A stretch of DNA of 64,000 nucleotides from Ulvibacterium sp965228935 (GCF_965228935.1 NZ_OZ245846.1:4092001-4156000), one strand, 5' to 3'; counted from the first letter of the stretch, positions 1-8,550 are shown. Notes: generated by a model not told the origin, from the sequence alone. Numbers and translations: made by a program.

Positions 1-309
1 AGGAACAAACGAACTCGTACGATACTCCCCGTTGCCCTCATCCGCAAAAATAAACTCGGTACCATTGGAATCATTGGTGACCTTTACTGAAGCACCGGTT
101 ACAGCGGTGTTTGTTGTGGTATCAAAAAAAGCGGTGGACATCCTCAACTTAATGGTCTGTTCATTTCCAGTGGTTCCCTTTTCCCAGTCCAGGGAGGCCT
201 CAACGGTTAATCTTGAGGGAGCGGTCTGTACGTCCACATCTATTACATCTTCACAGGATATAAAGGTTAGGGTCAGAAACAATATTGCGGTTTTAAAAAG
301 AGTCTTCAT
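1..309 (-). CDS. DUF4249-type outer-membrane lipoprotein (partial, 3' end outside window)
   Basis: The minus-strand reading starts at an ATG whose first base is 309 and stays open to the window edge, giving about 103 N-terminal residues. It begins with a lipoprotein signal peptide (hydrophobic stretch, then FISC with the lipidated Cys at residue 19) followed by EDVIDVDV and a beta-rich segment. That start is typical of DUF4249 proteins, which are usually encoded directly after a TonB-dependent receptor. Here the receptor stops 5 bases upstream, so the two genes are surely co-transcribed. By family analogy it would be the surface partner of the receptor in taking up an unknown ligand. The gene is cut by the window, so the C-terminus was not seen. 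Confidence 0.75.
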   Translation of the reverse strand, partial: MKTLFKTAILFLTLTFISCEDVIDVDVQTAPSRLTVEASLDWEKGTTGNEQTIKLRMSTAFFDTTTNTAVTGASVKVTNDSNGTEFIFADEGNGEYRTSSFVP

Positions 310-314
310 TTTAA

Positions 315-2735
315 TTAAAATTTAAAGTTATAGGTTACTGAGGGTACCATTCCAAAAATTGCAACTCGGGTGGCCTGATTGGCCCCTGTCTCTATATTTT
401 GTCCAAATGAGATTGCAGCGGCATTTTTACGATTGTACAGGTTATAGATACTAAAGACCCATTCCCCTTTCCACCGTTTTTCTGGCCGTCTATTGGGAAT
501 ATAGGTTGCCGAGACATCCAATCTATGATAAGCCGGCAAACGATCCGAGTTCCTATCCGAATAACTGGCAATGGATAGGCCCTCATACTCATACTGGCCA
601 TTGGGATAGGTAACAGGTCTTCCAGTTTGGAATACCAGATTGGTTCCAAAGCTCCACTTGTCGTTTAATCGGTACGCACCGGTCAAGGAAAGGTCATGTG
701 TACGATCAAAGGGGGTATAGTACCATTTGCCGTCATTTATTCCCGGCCCTCCTGCATTACCTCCCGGTGTCCTTTGCTCCGATTTTGACAAGGTATAGGC
801 CAGCCACCCGGTCAACCTACCTTCGGTCTTTCGTACCAAGAATTCCAGACCATAGGCGCGGGATTCCCCATTAAGGATTTCGGTCTCAATCGTATTGTTG
901 CCTATAAGATCCGACCCATCGATATAATCGATTCGATTGGAAGTTGTCTTATAATACGCTTCCACTTCCAGTGAAAAGGTCTTGTCCAGAAAATTTCTAA
1001 AGTAACCCAAGGCATATTGGTCGGACAATTGCGGTTCGATGAATTGTCCACTTGGCGTCCAAACGTCCAATGGGGTTACCGTAGTGGTATTGGACAACAA
1101 ATGAATGTATTGGGCAACCCTAGAATATCCCGCCTTTACCGAGGAGACATCATTTAATTGGTATGCGAGGGACACTCGGGGTTCCAAATTGCCAAAGCTT
1201 TTTATGGTCTCACCCTTTCCAAAGTCCGTTTCTCCGATTTCCGTACCGCGCTGGTAAATACCCAGGGTGCTGTTATAGACTACAGGCTGATCGTTGGCAT
1301 AATCTACCATGGCCTGCCCGCCCAAACGGTTAAAGACACTATAACGCAATCCGTATTGTGCGGTCAACTTATCCGTAAGCTTGTGTTCCGCATCGATATA
1401 GGCTGCACTTTCAAGGGCTTTCTTCCGGTCGAGCGACAGTGGGTTTATGGCCGATGTTTCCGAAGTGGGCCGTACCTGACCGGGGTCAAAATCGTAATAT
1501 ATACTGCTTGCCCCGAAGTCCAATTTAAACCTGTCGTTTACGTAATAAGCAAGGTCATACTTTAGGTTGTAGTTATTGATGGAAGAAATCCATTCAAACT
1601 CCTCGATCTTTATCCCAAGATCATAATCGTATTTGCTATAGATAAGGGAAAGGTTGGAAAAGAGACGATCATTAAAAATATGGTTCCAACGCAGGTTTCC
1701 GGATAAATTTCCGTAGCTGCTATCAAAGCTATCCCCAAAATCAAAAGCATCCCTCCCAAAGTACCCCGAAAGAAAGAGTCTATTGTTCTGGTTTAGGTTG
1801 TAATTGGTCTTAAGGTTTAGGTCATAAAAGTAGGCACTGTTCTTTTCACCGGCCGCCTTTAACAAAAGATGGGCATAGGAGCCTCTTCCCGCGACCAAAA
1901 AGGAGCCCTTGTCCTTGAACATGGGACCCTCGGCTGCCAATCTACTTGAAATTGCCCCGATTCCTCCGGTAAGGAAAAAGTTTTTGCTGTTCCCATCCTT
2001 TTGTCGAATATCCAAGACCGAGGAGACCCTTCCCCCAAAACGGGCGGGGATTCCCCCTTTATATAATTTCATGTCCTTTATGGCATCCGCGTTGAATACG
2101 GAAAAGAAACCCAACAAGTGGGAAGTGTTATAAATAATGGCCTCATCCAACAATACCAGGTTTTGGTCAACGGCCCCGCCCCTTACATTAAATCCACTGG
2201 ATCCTTCCCCATTATTCGTGACACCCGGCAATAGTTGAATCGATTTTAGGACATCGACCTCACCTAAAACCACGGGCATTTGCTTTACCGTTTTAATATT
2301 GAGCTTGGCAATACTCATTTCGGGTTTTTTGAGACTTATGCGTTCCGACTCCTCGGCGGTTACGACAATCTCATCCAATCGGGTCGTGTACTCTTCAACT
2401 TCGAAATCCAATTTTTGGTTTTCGTTCAATTGTATTTCTTGATTTATTTCCAAATAGCCCATATAGGATATTGTTAAAACATAGTTTCCTTTTGGGGCCG
2501 TTATGGAATAAAAACCGTATTCATTGGTTACCACGCCTATGTTGGTGTCCTTTAAAAATACGGAGGCACCGAATAAGGTTTCTCCGTTGGCCTTATCGGT
2601 AATTATACCATTTATGGTATAGCCATCCTGACTGAAAACGAAGGCATTGACCATAAGTATGCCCAGGAAGATGAGGAAGGTCTTGATACTTTTTTTCGGG
2701 AGATTTTTTGACTTCGAATTGATGAACATGTTCAA
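315..2735 (-). CDS. TonB-dependent outer-membrane receptor with carboxypeptidase-like N-domain
   Basis: This 806-residue protein has a signal peptide (about residues 1-36, ending FVFSQ), a CarboxypepD_reg-like beta domain (about 40-125), a plug domain (about 145-250, with NVRGGAVDQNLVLLDEAIIYN) and a long beta-barrel ending in the aromatic YNFKF typical of outer-membrane proteins. It would transport an unidentified ligand across the outer membrane using TonB energy. It is smaller than SusC (about 1000 residues) and lacks a SusD neighbour, but has a DUF4249 lipoprotein immediately downstream, which fits a known receptor/DUF4249 pairing. The start could be Met1 or Met3. A candidate ECF-sigma promoter lies 31 bases upstream, the same motif found in front of the neighbouring sigma-factor operon. 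Confidence 0.88.
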   Translation of the reverse strand: MNMFINSKSKNLPKKSIKTFLIFLGILMVNAFVFSQDGYTINGIITDKANGETLFGASVFLKDTNIGVVTNEYGFYSITAPKGNYVLTISYMGYLEINQEIQLNENQKLDFEVEEYTTRLDEIVVTAEESERISLKKPEMSIAKLNIKTVKQMPVVLGEVDVLKSIQLLPGVTNNGEGSSGFNVRGGAVDQNLVLLDEAIIYNTSHLLGFFSVFNADAIKDMKLYKGGIPARFGGRVSSVLDIRQKDGNSKNFFLTGGIGAISSRLAAEGPMFKDKGSFLVAGRGSYAHLLLKAAGEKNSAYFYDLNLKTNYNLNQNNRLFLSGYFGRDAFDFGDSFDSSYGNLSGNLRWNHIFNDRLFSNLSLIYSKYDYDLGIKIEEFEWISSINNYNLKYDLAYYVNDRFKLDFGASSIYYDFDPGQVRPTSETSAINPLSLDRKKALESAAYIDAEHKLTDKLTAQYGLRYSVFNRLGGQAMVDYANDQPVVYNSTLGIYQRGTEIGETDFGKGETIKSFGNLEPRVSLAYQLNDVSSVKAGYSRVAQYIHLLSNTTTVTPLDVWTPSGQFIEPQLSDQYALGYFRNFLDKTFSLEVEAYYKTTSNRIDYIDGSDLIGNNTIETEILNGESRAYGLEFLVRKTEGRLTGWLAYTLSKSEQRTPGGNAGGPGINDGKWYYTPFDRTHDLSLTGAYRLNDKWSFGTNLVFQTGRPVTYPNGQYEYEGLSIASYSDRNSDRLPAYHRLDVSATYIPNRRPEKRWKGEWVFSIYNLYNRKNAAAISFGQNIETGANQATRVAIFGMVPSVTYNFKF

Positions 2736-2765
2736 ATGTTTTTGGGTTTAAAATTCTTACGCTCT

Positions 2766-2795
2766 ATTGACAGCTTAAAAAATCCAGGGTTGCAT
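2766..2795 (-). promoter_or_regulatory. Candidate ECF-sigma promoter of the TonB receptor operon
   Basis: Reading the minus strand, ATGCAACC (2795 to 2788) is followed by exactly 16 bases and then GTCAAT (2771 to 2766). The same octamer and the same 16-base spacing precede the sigma gene at 3179 and the outer-membrane protein gene at 5483. The box ends 31 bases before the receptor ATG, a normal 5' leader length. The second element differs from the other two copies (GTCAAT instead of GTCTTT), so this copy is the weakest match. Confidence 0.6.
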
Positions 2796-3097
2796 GTGCC
2801 TTCAAAAATTCTTCCTTTTTGGCAATATTTTAACAAACTCACATAGAATAAAATCTACATTTAAGTATTTGATAACCAATGTTTTATTTAAAAAAACCAT
2901 CAAAAATCCCAAATGTCCTCTGACATCAAGGGAGAAGATGAGATTCCTTAAAAGGGTATGGGACTTTGGTAGAAGAGCCTAAACTTATAGGATATCGATT
3001 TGGATTGGAACCTTCATCACATGCATTTACAGGAAGCATTTTAAGTGCCAAGTTCCATTGTGGAAATGCTTTACTTTTGGTAAAATTATTTCAATCG

Positions 3098-3127
3098 ATG
3101 CAACCCTTGAAATATCCATCTGTCTTT
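3098..3127 (+). promoter_or_regulatory. Candidate autoregulated ECF-sigma promoter
   Basis: ATGCAACC at 3098-3105, a 16-base spacer, then GTCTTT at 3122-3127. It lies about 50 bases before the sigma-factor start. Both boxes and the spacer length are identical to the promoter at 5424-5453, as expected if the sigma factor transcribes its own operon. Confidence 0.65.
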
Positions 3128-3178
3128 AGCAGTGTAGTAGGCCTAGTTTTAGGAAGTTAAACGACCATTTCAATTTAA

Positions 3179-3718
3179 TTGGAGACCAATATTCGCTTTA
3201 CCCATAAGGAGCTTGTTGAACGTAGCAAGTCTGGTGATAGAAACTCGCAGTACCGGTTATACGAGCTCTATGTGGATGCCATGTATAACATTGGCATGCG
3301 TATGTTGGGAATAAAGGAGGATGCCGAAGATATTGTACAGGAAAGTTTTGTGGATGCCTTTAGGAATCTTGGGAGCTTCAAATATGAAAGTACGTTCGGA
3401 TCCTGGTTAAAAAGAATCGTGGTAAATAAAAGTATCAACCATTTAAAATTAAAAAAGATTCCCATTACGCCTATTGAGGACCATGAGTTTTATTTAAAGG
3501 AGGATGTTGAGGAAAATGTAGAGGCAATCGATATTAAAAAAGTAAAGATGGGATTGGAAAAACTTCCAACCGGATATAAGCAGATTATAAGCCTTTACCT
3601 TATTGAAGGTTATGATCATTTAGAGATTGGAGAGATATTGGACATCTCAACATCCACATCTAAATCTCAATACCATAGGGCAAAGAAAAAATTAGTTGAA
3701 ATCATAAACACCTTATAA
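3179..3718 (+). CDS. ECF-type RNA polymerase sigma factor
   Basis: This 179-residue protein has the two domains of sigma-70 ECF factors: region 2 at about residues 25-90 (YELYVDAMYNIGMRML, EDAEDIVQESF, STFGSWLKRI) and region 4 at about 122-175 (LPTGYKQIISLYLIEGY and a DNA-binding helix ending in SQYHRAKKKL). The start is a TTG, because an in-frame TAA sits directly before it and the next ATG would delete much of region 2. Its stop overlaps the ATG of the next gene by one base, which indicates translational coupling to a membrane protein that looks like its anti-sigma factor. It probably drives the three matching promoters nearby, including its own. Confidence 0.9.
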   Translation: METNIRFTHKELVERSKSGDRNSQYRLYELYVDAMYNIGMRMLGIKEDAEDIVQESFVDAFRNLGSFKYESTFGSWLKRIVVNKSINHLKLKKIPITPIEDHEFYLKEDVEENVEAIDIKKVKMGLEKLPTGYKQIISLYLIEGYDHLEIGEILDISTSTSKSQYHRAKKKLVEIINTL

Positions 3719-4260
3719 TGGACAATTTTGAAAAGCACATTAGGGAAAATAAGGCGTTGTTCGATGAACATAAAGCGGATAAGGCAAAACTTTGGGCCAA
3801 TATTGCCTCGGAACTGGAGGATTCAGAGCCAAAAGTCGTGCCTTTGTGGCGATCTCCATTACTACGTGTTGCGGCGAGTATCGTTTTACTTCTAGGGATT
3901 ACGGGGATTATAGGCGTGTCCCTGATGAACGATTCCAATATACAAGAAACTATCGTTTCCCAGGAACTATTGGATATCGATATGCATTATAAGAGCTTGG
4001 TTTCGTATCAGGTCCAGTTGGTTAAGGATCACCCTAAACTATCCGATGGGGACAAGGAGGAGTTTCTCTTATTCATGGATGAGTTGGACGAGGAATATGA
4101 ACTCCTAAAATTGGAAATGAAAAAAAACCTGGACAATGAGCGTATTCTAGAAGCTATTATTGCCAACTACAAAAAAAGAATTGAACTTATTGAGAATCTG
4201 TTGCATCAAATCAATGATTCCAAAATAACAAATGAAGATTATGATGGATACATTTTATAA
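3718..4260 (+). CDS. Putative single-pass membrane anti-sigma factor
   Basis: This 180-residue protein has a charged N-terminal half facing the cytoplasm, one transmembrane helix (about 48-69) and a periplasmic tail rich in Asp, Glu and Lys that is probably helical. Its ATG overlaps the sigma-factor stop by one base. Position and topology match anti-sigma factors that hold ECF sigma factors at the membrane. I do not see a zinc-binding HxxxCxxC anti-sigma motif, so the assignment rests on context. The next gene begins inside its 3' end. Confidence 0.65.
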   Translation: MDNFEKHIRENKALFDEHKADKAKLWANIASELEDSEPKVVPLWRSPLLRVAASIVLLLGITGIIGVSLMNDSNIQETIVSQELLDIDMHYKSLVSYQVQLVKDHPKLSDGDKEEFLLFMDELDEEYELLKLEMKKNLDNERILEAIIANYKKRIELIENLLHQINDSKITNEDYDGYIL

Positions 4261-5332
4261 AAAACTGTTTGTTTTAATGGCCCTCGTACTATATGGCCAT
4301 TATACCCAAGCCCAAGAGGAGGTGTCGAAACAGCTTAGGGAAACCTATGAAATGACCAATTCCGGGGAGTTGTATCTGGAGAACAAGTACGGCGATGTAA
4401 CCATTACCGGATGGGATAGGGACAATGTCTCCATTACGGTAGATATCACGGTAACGCACAGGAAACTGGAAAATGCAAAGAATCTTTTGGACCGTATTTC
4501 GCTCAATATTCGGGAAATCGAGGATTTTATAACGGTTACTTCCGAAATCGCAGAGAAAAACACTGGTTTTTTCGCCCGATATTTCAATAAGGCAAACCCT
4601 TTTGATTTCGATAGAAGCAATGTGCAAATAGACTATACAATACAATTACCGGAAAATGCGGAACTGGATATTACCAACAAATTTGGGGATGTAATCATCG
4701 GAGATTGGTCAGGAAAACTGAAAGCTACCGTTGAGCATGGCGATGTTTGGGTCAATGAGGATATCAACAATGCAGATGTAATCTTGAGATATGGAAAACT
4801 AAGGACCAAAACCATTAACTATGGGAATATCCGCGTAAAAAATGGAAGTGTGGACATAGAAGAATCCAAAGACTTACGGATCAATAGTAGCGGTACCGAT
4901 ATAGAAATAGATCGGGTATCCTCTCTGGAAATCTACTCCAGTAAGGACGAAATAACCATAGGGGAAGTAGGTGCCGTAAACGGGGATTTAAGATTCACCA
5001 ATATGCAACTGAATACTATTGAAGACCTGATCAACCTCACCATGAAAATTGCGGATTTCAGGGTGTCCAACGTGCGTAGTCCTGATGCGACTCTAGTTAT
5101 CGATCAGGAATCTTCTGAAGTAAGCCTTACGGTCTCCGACTTCTCGTTTAGATTTGACGCCACCTTGGAAGAAGGCCTTTTGCGGCTTCCCAAATCCTTT
5201 AAGAACGTAGAGACCAAGATGCTGAACAAGGGACAAAGGATTCGCGAAATAACGGCCACTTACGGCAAAGGCTTGGCAGGTGAGATTTCCATTACCGGCA
5301 TAAAGGGGGTCATACTTTTAAAGGAATTCTAG
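4244..5332 (+). CDS. Secreted DUF4097-like beta-strand repeat protein
   Basis: About 363 residues. Three ATGs are possible (4232, 4241, 4244); the last gives a clean signal peptide beginning MDTFYKKLF and ending near residue 24 (YTQAQ). The mature protein is a run of short beta segments such as YLENKYGDVTITGWDRD, ITNKFGDVIIGDW and LRYGKLRTKTINYGNI. This is the ladder-like pattern of DUF4097 (putative adhesin-like) proteins. It overlaps the anti-sigma gene, so it belongs to the same operon and is probably a periplasmic or surface protein of the sigma-factor system. No enzyme motif is visible. The molecular role is unknown. Confidence 0.7.
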   Translation: MDTFYKKLFVLMALVLYGHYTQAQEEVSKQLRETYEMTNSGELYLENKYGDVTITGWDRDNVSITVDITVTHRKLENAKNLLDRISLNIREIEDFITVTSEIAEKNTGFFARYFNKANPFDFDRSNVQIDYTIQLPENAELDITNKFGDVIIGDWSGKLKATVEHGDVWVNEDINNADVILRYGKLRTKTINYGNIRVKNGSVDIEESKDLRINSSGTDIEIDRVSSLEIYSSKDEITIGEVGAVNGDLRFTNMQLNTIEDLINLTMKIADFRVSNVRSPDATLVIDQESSEVSLTVSDFSFRFDATLEEGLLRLPKSFKNVETKMLNKGQRIREITATYGKGLAGEISITGIKGVILLKEF

Positions 5333-5423
5333 CCCTGTAACATTTTCTACCTGTTTGGAACTAACCTTGAATAGGTGGTACGGTTGGCCAAAAAACTTCG
5401 GTCAAAAAAAAATTATAGAAAAT

Positions 5424-5453
5424 ATGCAACCTTTTCCTAACTACGTTGTCTTT
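5424..5453 (+). promoter_or_regulatory. Candidate ECF-sigma promoter of the OMP / head-GIN operon
   Basis: ATGCAACC at 5424-5431, a 16-base spacer, then GTCTTT at 5448-5453, 29 bases before the next ATG. Apart from the spacer sequence it is identical to the promoter in front of the sigma gene. It suggests that the downstream envelope genes form a second transcription unit of the same regulon. Confidence 0.65.
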
Positions 5454-5482
5454 TGAATTAGACAATCAAAAAACAATAAAGC

Positions 5483-6148
5483 ATGATACATCAAAAATTA
5501 TTTTCCCTACTTCTAATTCTACTTTTTACAGGGTTTGCCTACGCTCAGGAAGACGAGCAGGAAGATGAGGATTACCTTGAATTCAACGATCGAAAAAATG
5601 TGGTCCACGGCGTATACTTGGGACTAAACGCCCAGTTTGGTGAAATTGATGGCGAGCCAACCTATCAGGGCGGTCTCAAAGTTGCCTATGTAGCCAATCA
5701 ACAATTTGAGGTAGGCTTCTCGGGAACTTTTTTCTACTCTGTGCAGGATGTTTTTAATAGTGACCTGGATAGGGACCAGGACTTGATCGGGGCCTATGGC
5801 GGCTTACATTTGGAACCCATATTTTTTAGCAAATCTACCATAAACCTTTCCTTTCCCATATTGATAGGTGCGGGTGCCGTTGGTTATGTGGATGATAATT
5901 TCGATGATGGGGATTATGAGCTTACCGAGGATGATGTGGATGCCATTTTTGTACTGGAACCCGGGGTAAGTATGTTATTCAATGTTTCCCGATATCTACA
6001 ACTTGAAGCCGGTGTAAAATATCGTTTTTCCAACAAGATAGACCTTGATTTCAGTCCTGTATCGCGAATCAATGGTTTTTCAGCCGGAATAGGGGTTAAA
6101 ATAGGTGTTTTTAATATGGGTAGGAACCGTTATAAAAAAAATATATAA
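5483..6148 (+). CDS. Small outer-membrane beta-barrel protein
   Basis: This 221-residue protein has a signal peptide (about 1-22, ending GFAYAQ), a short very acidic stretch (EDEQEDEDY), and then alternating beta strands with aromatic and glycine residues (VVHGVYLGLNAQFG, FEVGFSGTFFYSVQD, YLQLEAGVKYRFS). This fits a porin-like or OmpA-transmembrane-like barrel of 8 or so strands in the outer membrane. No ligand can be named. It is preceded by a candidate ECF promoter, and the next start codon follows its stop by one base, so it heads an operon of three envelope-related genes. Confidence 0.7.
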   Translation: MIHQKLFSLLLILLFTGFAYAQEDEQEDEDYLEFNDRKNVVHGVYLGLNAQFGEIDGEPTYQGGLKVAYVANQQFEVGFSGTFFYSVQDVFNSDLDRDQDLIGAYGGLHLEPIFFSKSTINLSFPILIGAGAVGYVDDNFDDGDYELTEDDVDAIFVLEPGVSMLFNVSRYLQLEAGVKYRFSNKIDLDFSPVSRINGFSAGIGVKIGVFNMGRNRYKKNI

Positions 6149-6149
6149 T

Positions 6150-6374
6150 ATGAAAAATAATACGTTTACCGGTCTTTGCGCAGTATGCCACGAAGCAATT
6201 GAAACCCAGCATGTTTTTTCGGAAAACAATCAAGTATACCTAAAAAAAGGAAATACATCGCACGCTATCCATTTGAAGAACAATGAGCAATGGTTTCCGG
6301 TAAACTTTCAATGGATTCCGGTCATGGAGCTGAAAAACAATCTTGAAAATCAATCAGAAAATTTATCAAAATGA
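6150..6374 (+). CDS. Small conserved-looking protein with an N-terminal CxxC motif
   Basis: This 74-residue protein begins MKNNTFTGLCAVCHEAIETQHVF. The ATG at 6150 is chosen because it lies one base after the preceding stop; a longer frame from 6105 would overlap the barrel gene. CAVC plus the following His residues could bind a metal or haem-like cofactor, but there is no signal peptide and no CxxCH (the spacing gives CAVCH, so a c-type haem site cannot be fully excluded from the motif alone). Its end overlaps the next gene in an ATGA. I do not recognise the family. Confidence 0.6.
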   Translation: MKNNTFTGLCAVCHEAIETQHVFSENNQVYLKKGNTSHAIHLKNNEQWFPVNFQWIPVMELKNNLENQSENLSK

Positions 6375-7093
6375 AAAGCGTACTTGTATTTGCCGCTCTT
6401 ATCGTTTTAAGTCTGCAAATGGTTTCCTGTGATTATGAAACGATACGGGCCTCCGATAGGATTTCAACAGTCGGTTATGGTTTGTCGGATTACTCGCGTC
6501 TACGGGTATCCAGTGCCTTCAACGTTTATGTAAAGTTCTCCGATGTAGAGGAAAGAATAGAGGTCGAGGCCAATGATAATATTCAAGACCGCATTATTGT
6601 CCAAAAAGAAAGGAATACTTTACGGATCAGGTTAAAGAAACATACCAAATTGAGAGGAAATGTAACTTTGAACGTGTTTATAACCACAAGGGAGATTTCC
6701 GATTTTGATATTTCGGGAGCTTCTAACGTTACCTTGGAGAGTCCATTGATTACCAGGGACGTGGATTTGGAAGTTTCAGGGGCATCTTCCTTCTCCGGTG
6801 AAATGGATCTTACCGATCTGGATATCAGGGCATCGGGTGCTTCCAATATTGATCTATTTGGAAATACCGAATCGTTAAGGGCACGTCTTTCGGGTAGTAG
6901 TGACCTTAAGGATTATGACCTAACGATCGAGGAATTGGATATTGAGCTAAGCGGTGCCAGCGATGCCTATTTAACGGTAACGGAATCCATAGATATAGAG
7001 GCTTCCGGTGCAAGTACCCTAAGGTACAGGGGAGATGCCAGTGTGAATATTAGAAGGTTATCCGGCGCTTCCGAAATAATTAAAACAGACTGA
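6371..7093 (+). CDS. Head-GIN (DUF2807) domain lipoprotein
   Basis: This 240-residue protein has a lipoprotein signal (MVSC, lipidated Cys at residue 20). The mature part is one right-handed beta-helix type domain with SGAS turns repeated at regular intervals (FDISGASNVTL, EVSGASSFSG, RASGASNIDL, ELSGASDAYL, EASGASTL). That is the hallmark of DUF2807 / head GIN proteins. Such proteins sit in the cell envelope; their function is not established. Translation is coupled to the CxxC protein by a four-base overlap. Its presence beside an ECF sigma factor and a DUF4097-like protein suggests an envelope stress or surface-remodelling module. Confidence 0.8.
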   Translation: MKSVLVFAALIVLSLQMVSCDYETIRASDRISTVGYGLSDYSRLRVSSAFNVYVKFSDVEERIEVEANDNIQDRIIVQKERNTLRIRLKKHTKLRGNVTLNVFITTREISDFDISGASNVTLESPLITRDVDLEVSGASSFSGEMDLTDLDIRASGASNIDLFGNTESLRARLSGSSDLKDYDLTIEELDIELSGASDAYLTVTESIDIEASGASTLRYRGDASVNIRRLSGASEIIKTD

Positions 7094-7123
7094 TTTTTTA
7101 GTAGTTTGACTGTTGTTTTTGAT

Positions 7124-7154
7124 AAATATGGGCGTCGCACAGATGCCCATATTT
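7124..7154. terminator. Bidirectional hairpin between convergent genes
   Basis: A perfect 10-base inverted repeat (AAATATGGGC at 7124-7133, GCCCATATTT at 7145-7154) with an 11-base loop lies between the convergent ends of the head-GIN gene and hisIE. A-rich and T-rich stem flanks allow it to act in both directions, but there is no long T run. Confidence 0.6.
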
Positions 7155-7173
7155 GTTCCGAAATAAAGGGAAT

Positions 7174-7770
7174 TCAATGTCTGTCCCTTAGTATTTTCTC
7201 AACATCCTTTAAGGTAAAGCCTTTGGCTTGAAGCAAAATCAGATAATGGAACAATAGATCCGCACTTTCGTTCAGAAAAAGTTCATCATTATTGTCCTTG
7301 GCCTCAATAACGGTCTCTATCGCTTCTTCACCCACTTTCTGGGCAATCTTGTTCATTCCTTTTTCAAACAACGAGGCAACATAGGACGTTTCGCCGGTAG
7401 CGGAAGTCCTTCGTTGTTCTATGATCCTTTCCAATTCCGAAAGGAACCCGAAACTGGAAGTATTCTCCTCCCCCCAACACGTATCGCTCCCGGTATGGCA
7501 AGTTGGCCCAACGGGGTTTACGGTAATCAGCAAAGTATCCTTGTCACAATCGTTCTTGATATCCTCCAAATGCAGGAAATTGCCACTTTCCTCCCCTTTG
7601 GTCCATAATCGCTGTTTGGATCTACTAAAAAAGGTTACCTTTCCCGTCTCCCTGGTCTTATTAAACGCTTCTTGGTTCATATAACCTAACATCAGGACTT
7701 TTTTAGTAACTGCGTCCTGAATAATTACAGGTACCAGGCCATCTTCGTTTTTATTGAAATCTATATCCAT
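7174..7770 (-). CDS. hisIE: Bifunctional phosphoribosyl-AMP cyclohydrolase / phosphoribosyl-ATP pyrophosphatase
   Basis: 198 residues, catalysing steps 2 and 3 of histidine biosynthesis in the cytoplasm. The HisI half (about 1-100) carries GYMNQEAF, SRSKQRLWTKGEESGN and the metal-binding Cys cluster (CDKDTLL, GPTCHTGSDTCW). The HisE half (about 105-198) carries KVGEEAIETVIEAK and ESADLLFHYL. The length is normal for the fused form. It is the last gene of the his operon, 24 bases after hisF, and is followed by a hairpin terminator. Confidence 0.97.
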   Translation of the reverse strand: MDIDFNKNEDGLVPVIIQDAVTKKVLMLGYMNQEAFNKTRETGKVTFFSRSKQRLWTKGEESGNFLHLEDIKNDCDKDTLLITVNPVGPTCHTGSDTCWGEENTSSFGFLSELERIIEQRRTSATGETSYVASLFEKGMNKIAQKVGEEAIETVIEAKDNNDELFLNESADLLFHYLILLQAKGFTLKDVEKILRDRH

Positions 7771-7794
7771 TTGTTCCTATCTTGGTGATACATA

Positions 7795-8550
7795 TTAAAG
7801 CCTTACTGGAATCCCGGATTTCCTAAGCTCTTTTTTTAAATCCCGTATTCTCATCTCCTTAAAATGAAAAACACTGGCGGCCAAAGCGGCATCGGCCTTG
7901 CCGTCTACAAAGGTATCTGTGAAATGTTGCATATTTCCTGCACCTCCCGAAGCGATTACAGGGATATTTCTTTCCTTGGACATTCTGGCCAAAGCCTCAT
8001 CTGCAAACCCGTTTTTAGTACCGTCATGATCCATTGAAGTAAATAGGATTTCCCCCGCGCCCCGCTCTTCTACTTCCTTGGCCCATGAAAATAATTCTAC
8101 CTCTGTAGGCACTTTTCCACCGACCAAGTGTACTTTCCATTCTCCATTTAGCTGTTTTGCATCAATGGCCACAACAATACATTGTGAACCAAATTTCGCT
8201 ACCAAGTCATTAATCAATTGCGGATTTTTTACTGCAGACGAATTGATCGAGACCTTATCGGCTCCATTTTTAAGTAGGATGTCGACATCTTCTACCGAGG
8301 AGATACCACCACCGACAGTAAATGGAATGTTCACTTTTTCGGCGACATGATAGACCAATTCCGCCAAGGTCTTGCGTTTTTCCTCGGTGGCCGAAATGTC
8401 CAGGAACACCAATTCATCCGCGCCTTCCTCGGCATAGAATTTGGCAAGTTCCACAGGGTCTCCTGCATCACGCAAATCCAAAAAATTTATGCCTTTTACT
8501 GTGCGGCCATCCTTTATATCCAAACAGGGGATAATTCTTTTTGTCAGCAT
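7795..8550 (-). CDS. hisF: Imidazole glycerol phosphate synthase, cyclase subunit
   Basis: This 251-residue TIM barrel forms the IGP synthase complex with HisH, converting PRFAR and glutamine-derived ammonia to IGP and AICAR. The catalytic Asp residues are in CLDIKDGR (D11) and in VVAIDAKQ near residue 130; the phosphate-binding loops GGGISS and ASGGAG are present. Full length. It lies between the DinB-like gene and hisIE on the same strand. Confidence 0.97.
   Translation of the reverse strand: MLTKRIIPCLDIKDGRTVKGINFLDLRDAGDPVELAKFYAEEGADELVFLDISATEEKRKTLAELVYHVAEKVNIPFTVGGGISSVEDVDILLKNGADKVSINSSAVKNPQLINDLVAKFGSQCIVVAIDAKQLNGEWKVHLVGGKVPTEVELFSWAKEVEERGAGEILFTSMDHDGTKNGFADEALARMSKERNIPVIASGGAGNMQHFTDTFVDGKADAALAASVFHFKEMRIRDLKKELRKSGIPVRL

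Larger units (their letters stand above)
2736..3178. other. 443-base divergent intergenic region between receptor and sigma factor
   Basis: No credible gene is seen here. Two short open frames (2794-2982 and 2966-3160) lack any recognisable protein pattern. What the region does hold is a pair of divergent candidate ECF promoters, one at each side, annotated separately. The roughly 300 bases between them show no strong hairpin and no TAnnTTTG box. Confidence 0.6.

Noticed and set aside
2794..3160. Two short plus-strand frames between the TonB receptor and the sigma gene
   Set aside because: No signal, domain or codon pattern; they overlap the divergent promoter motifs.
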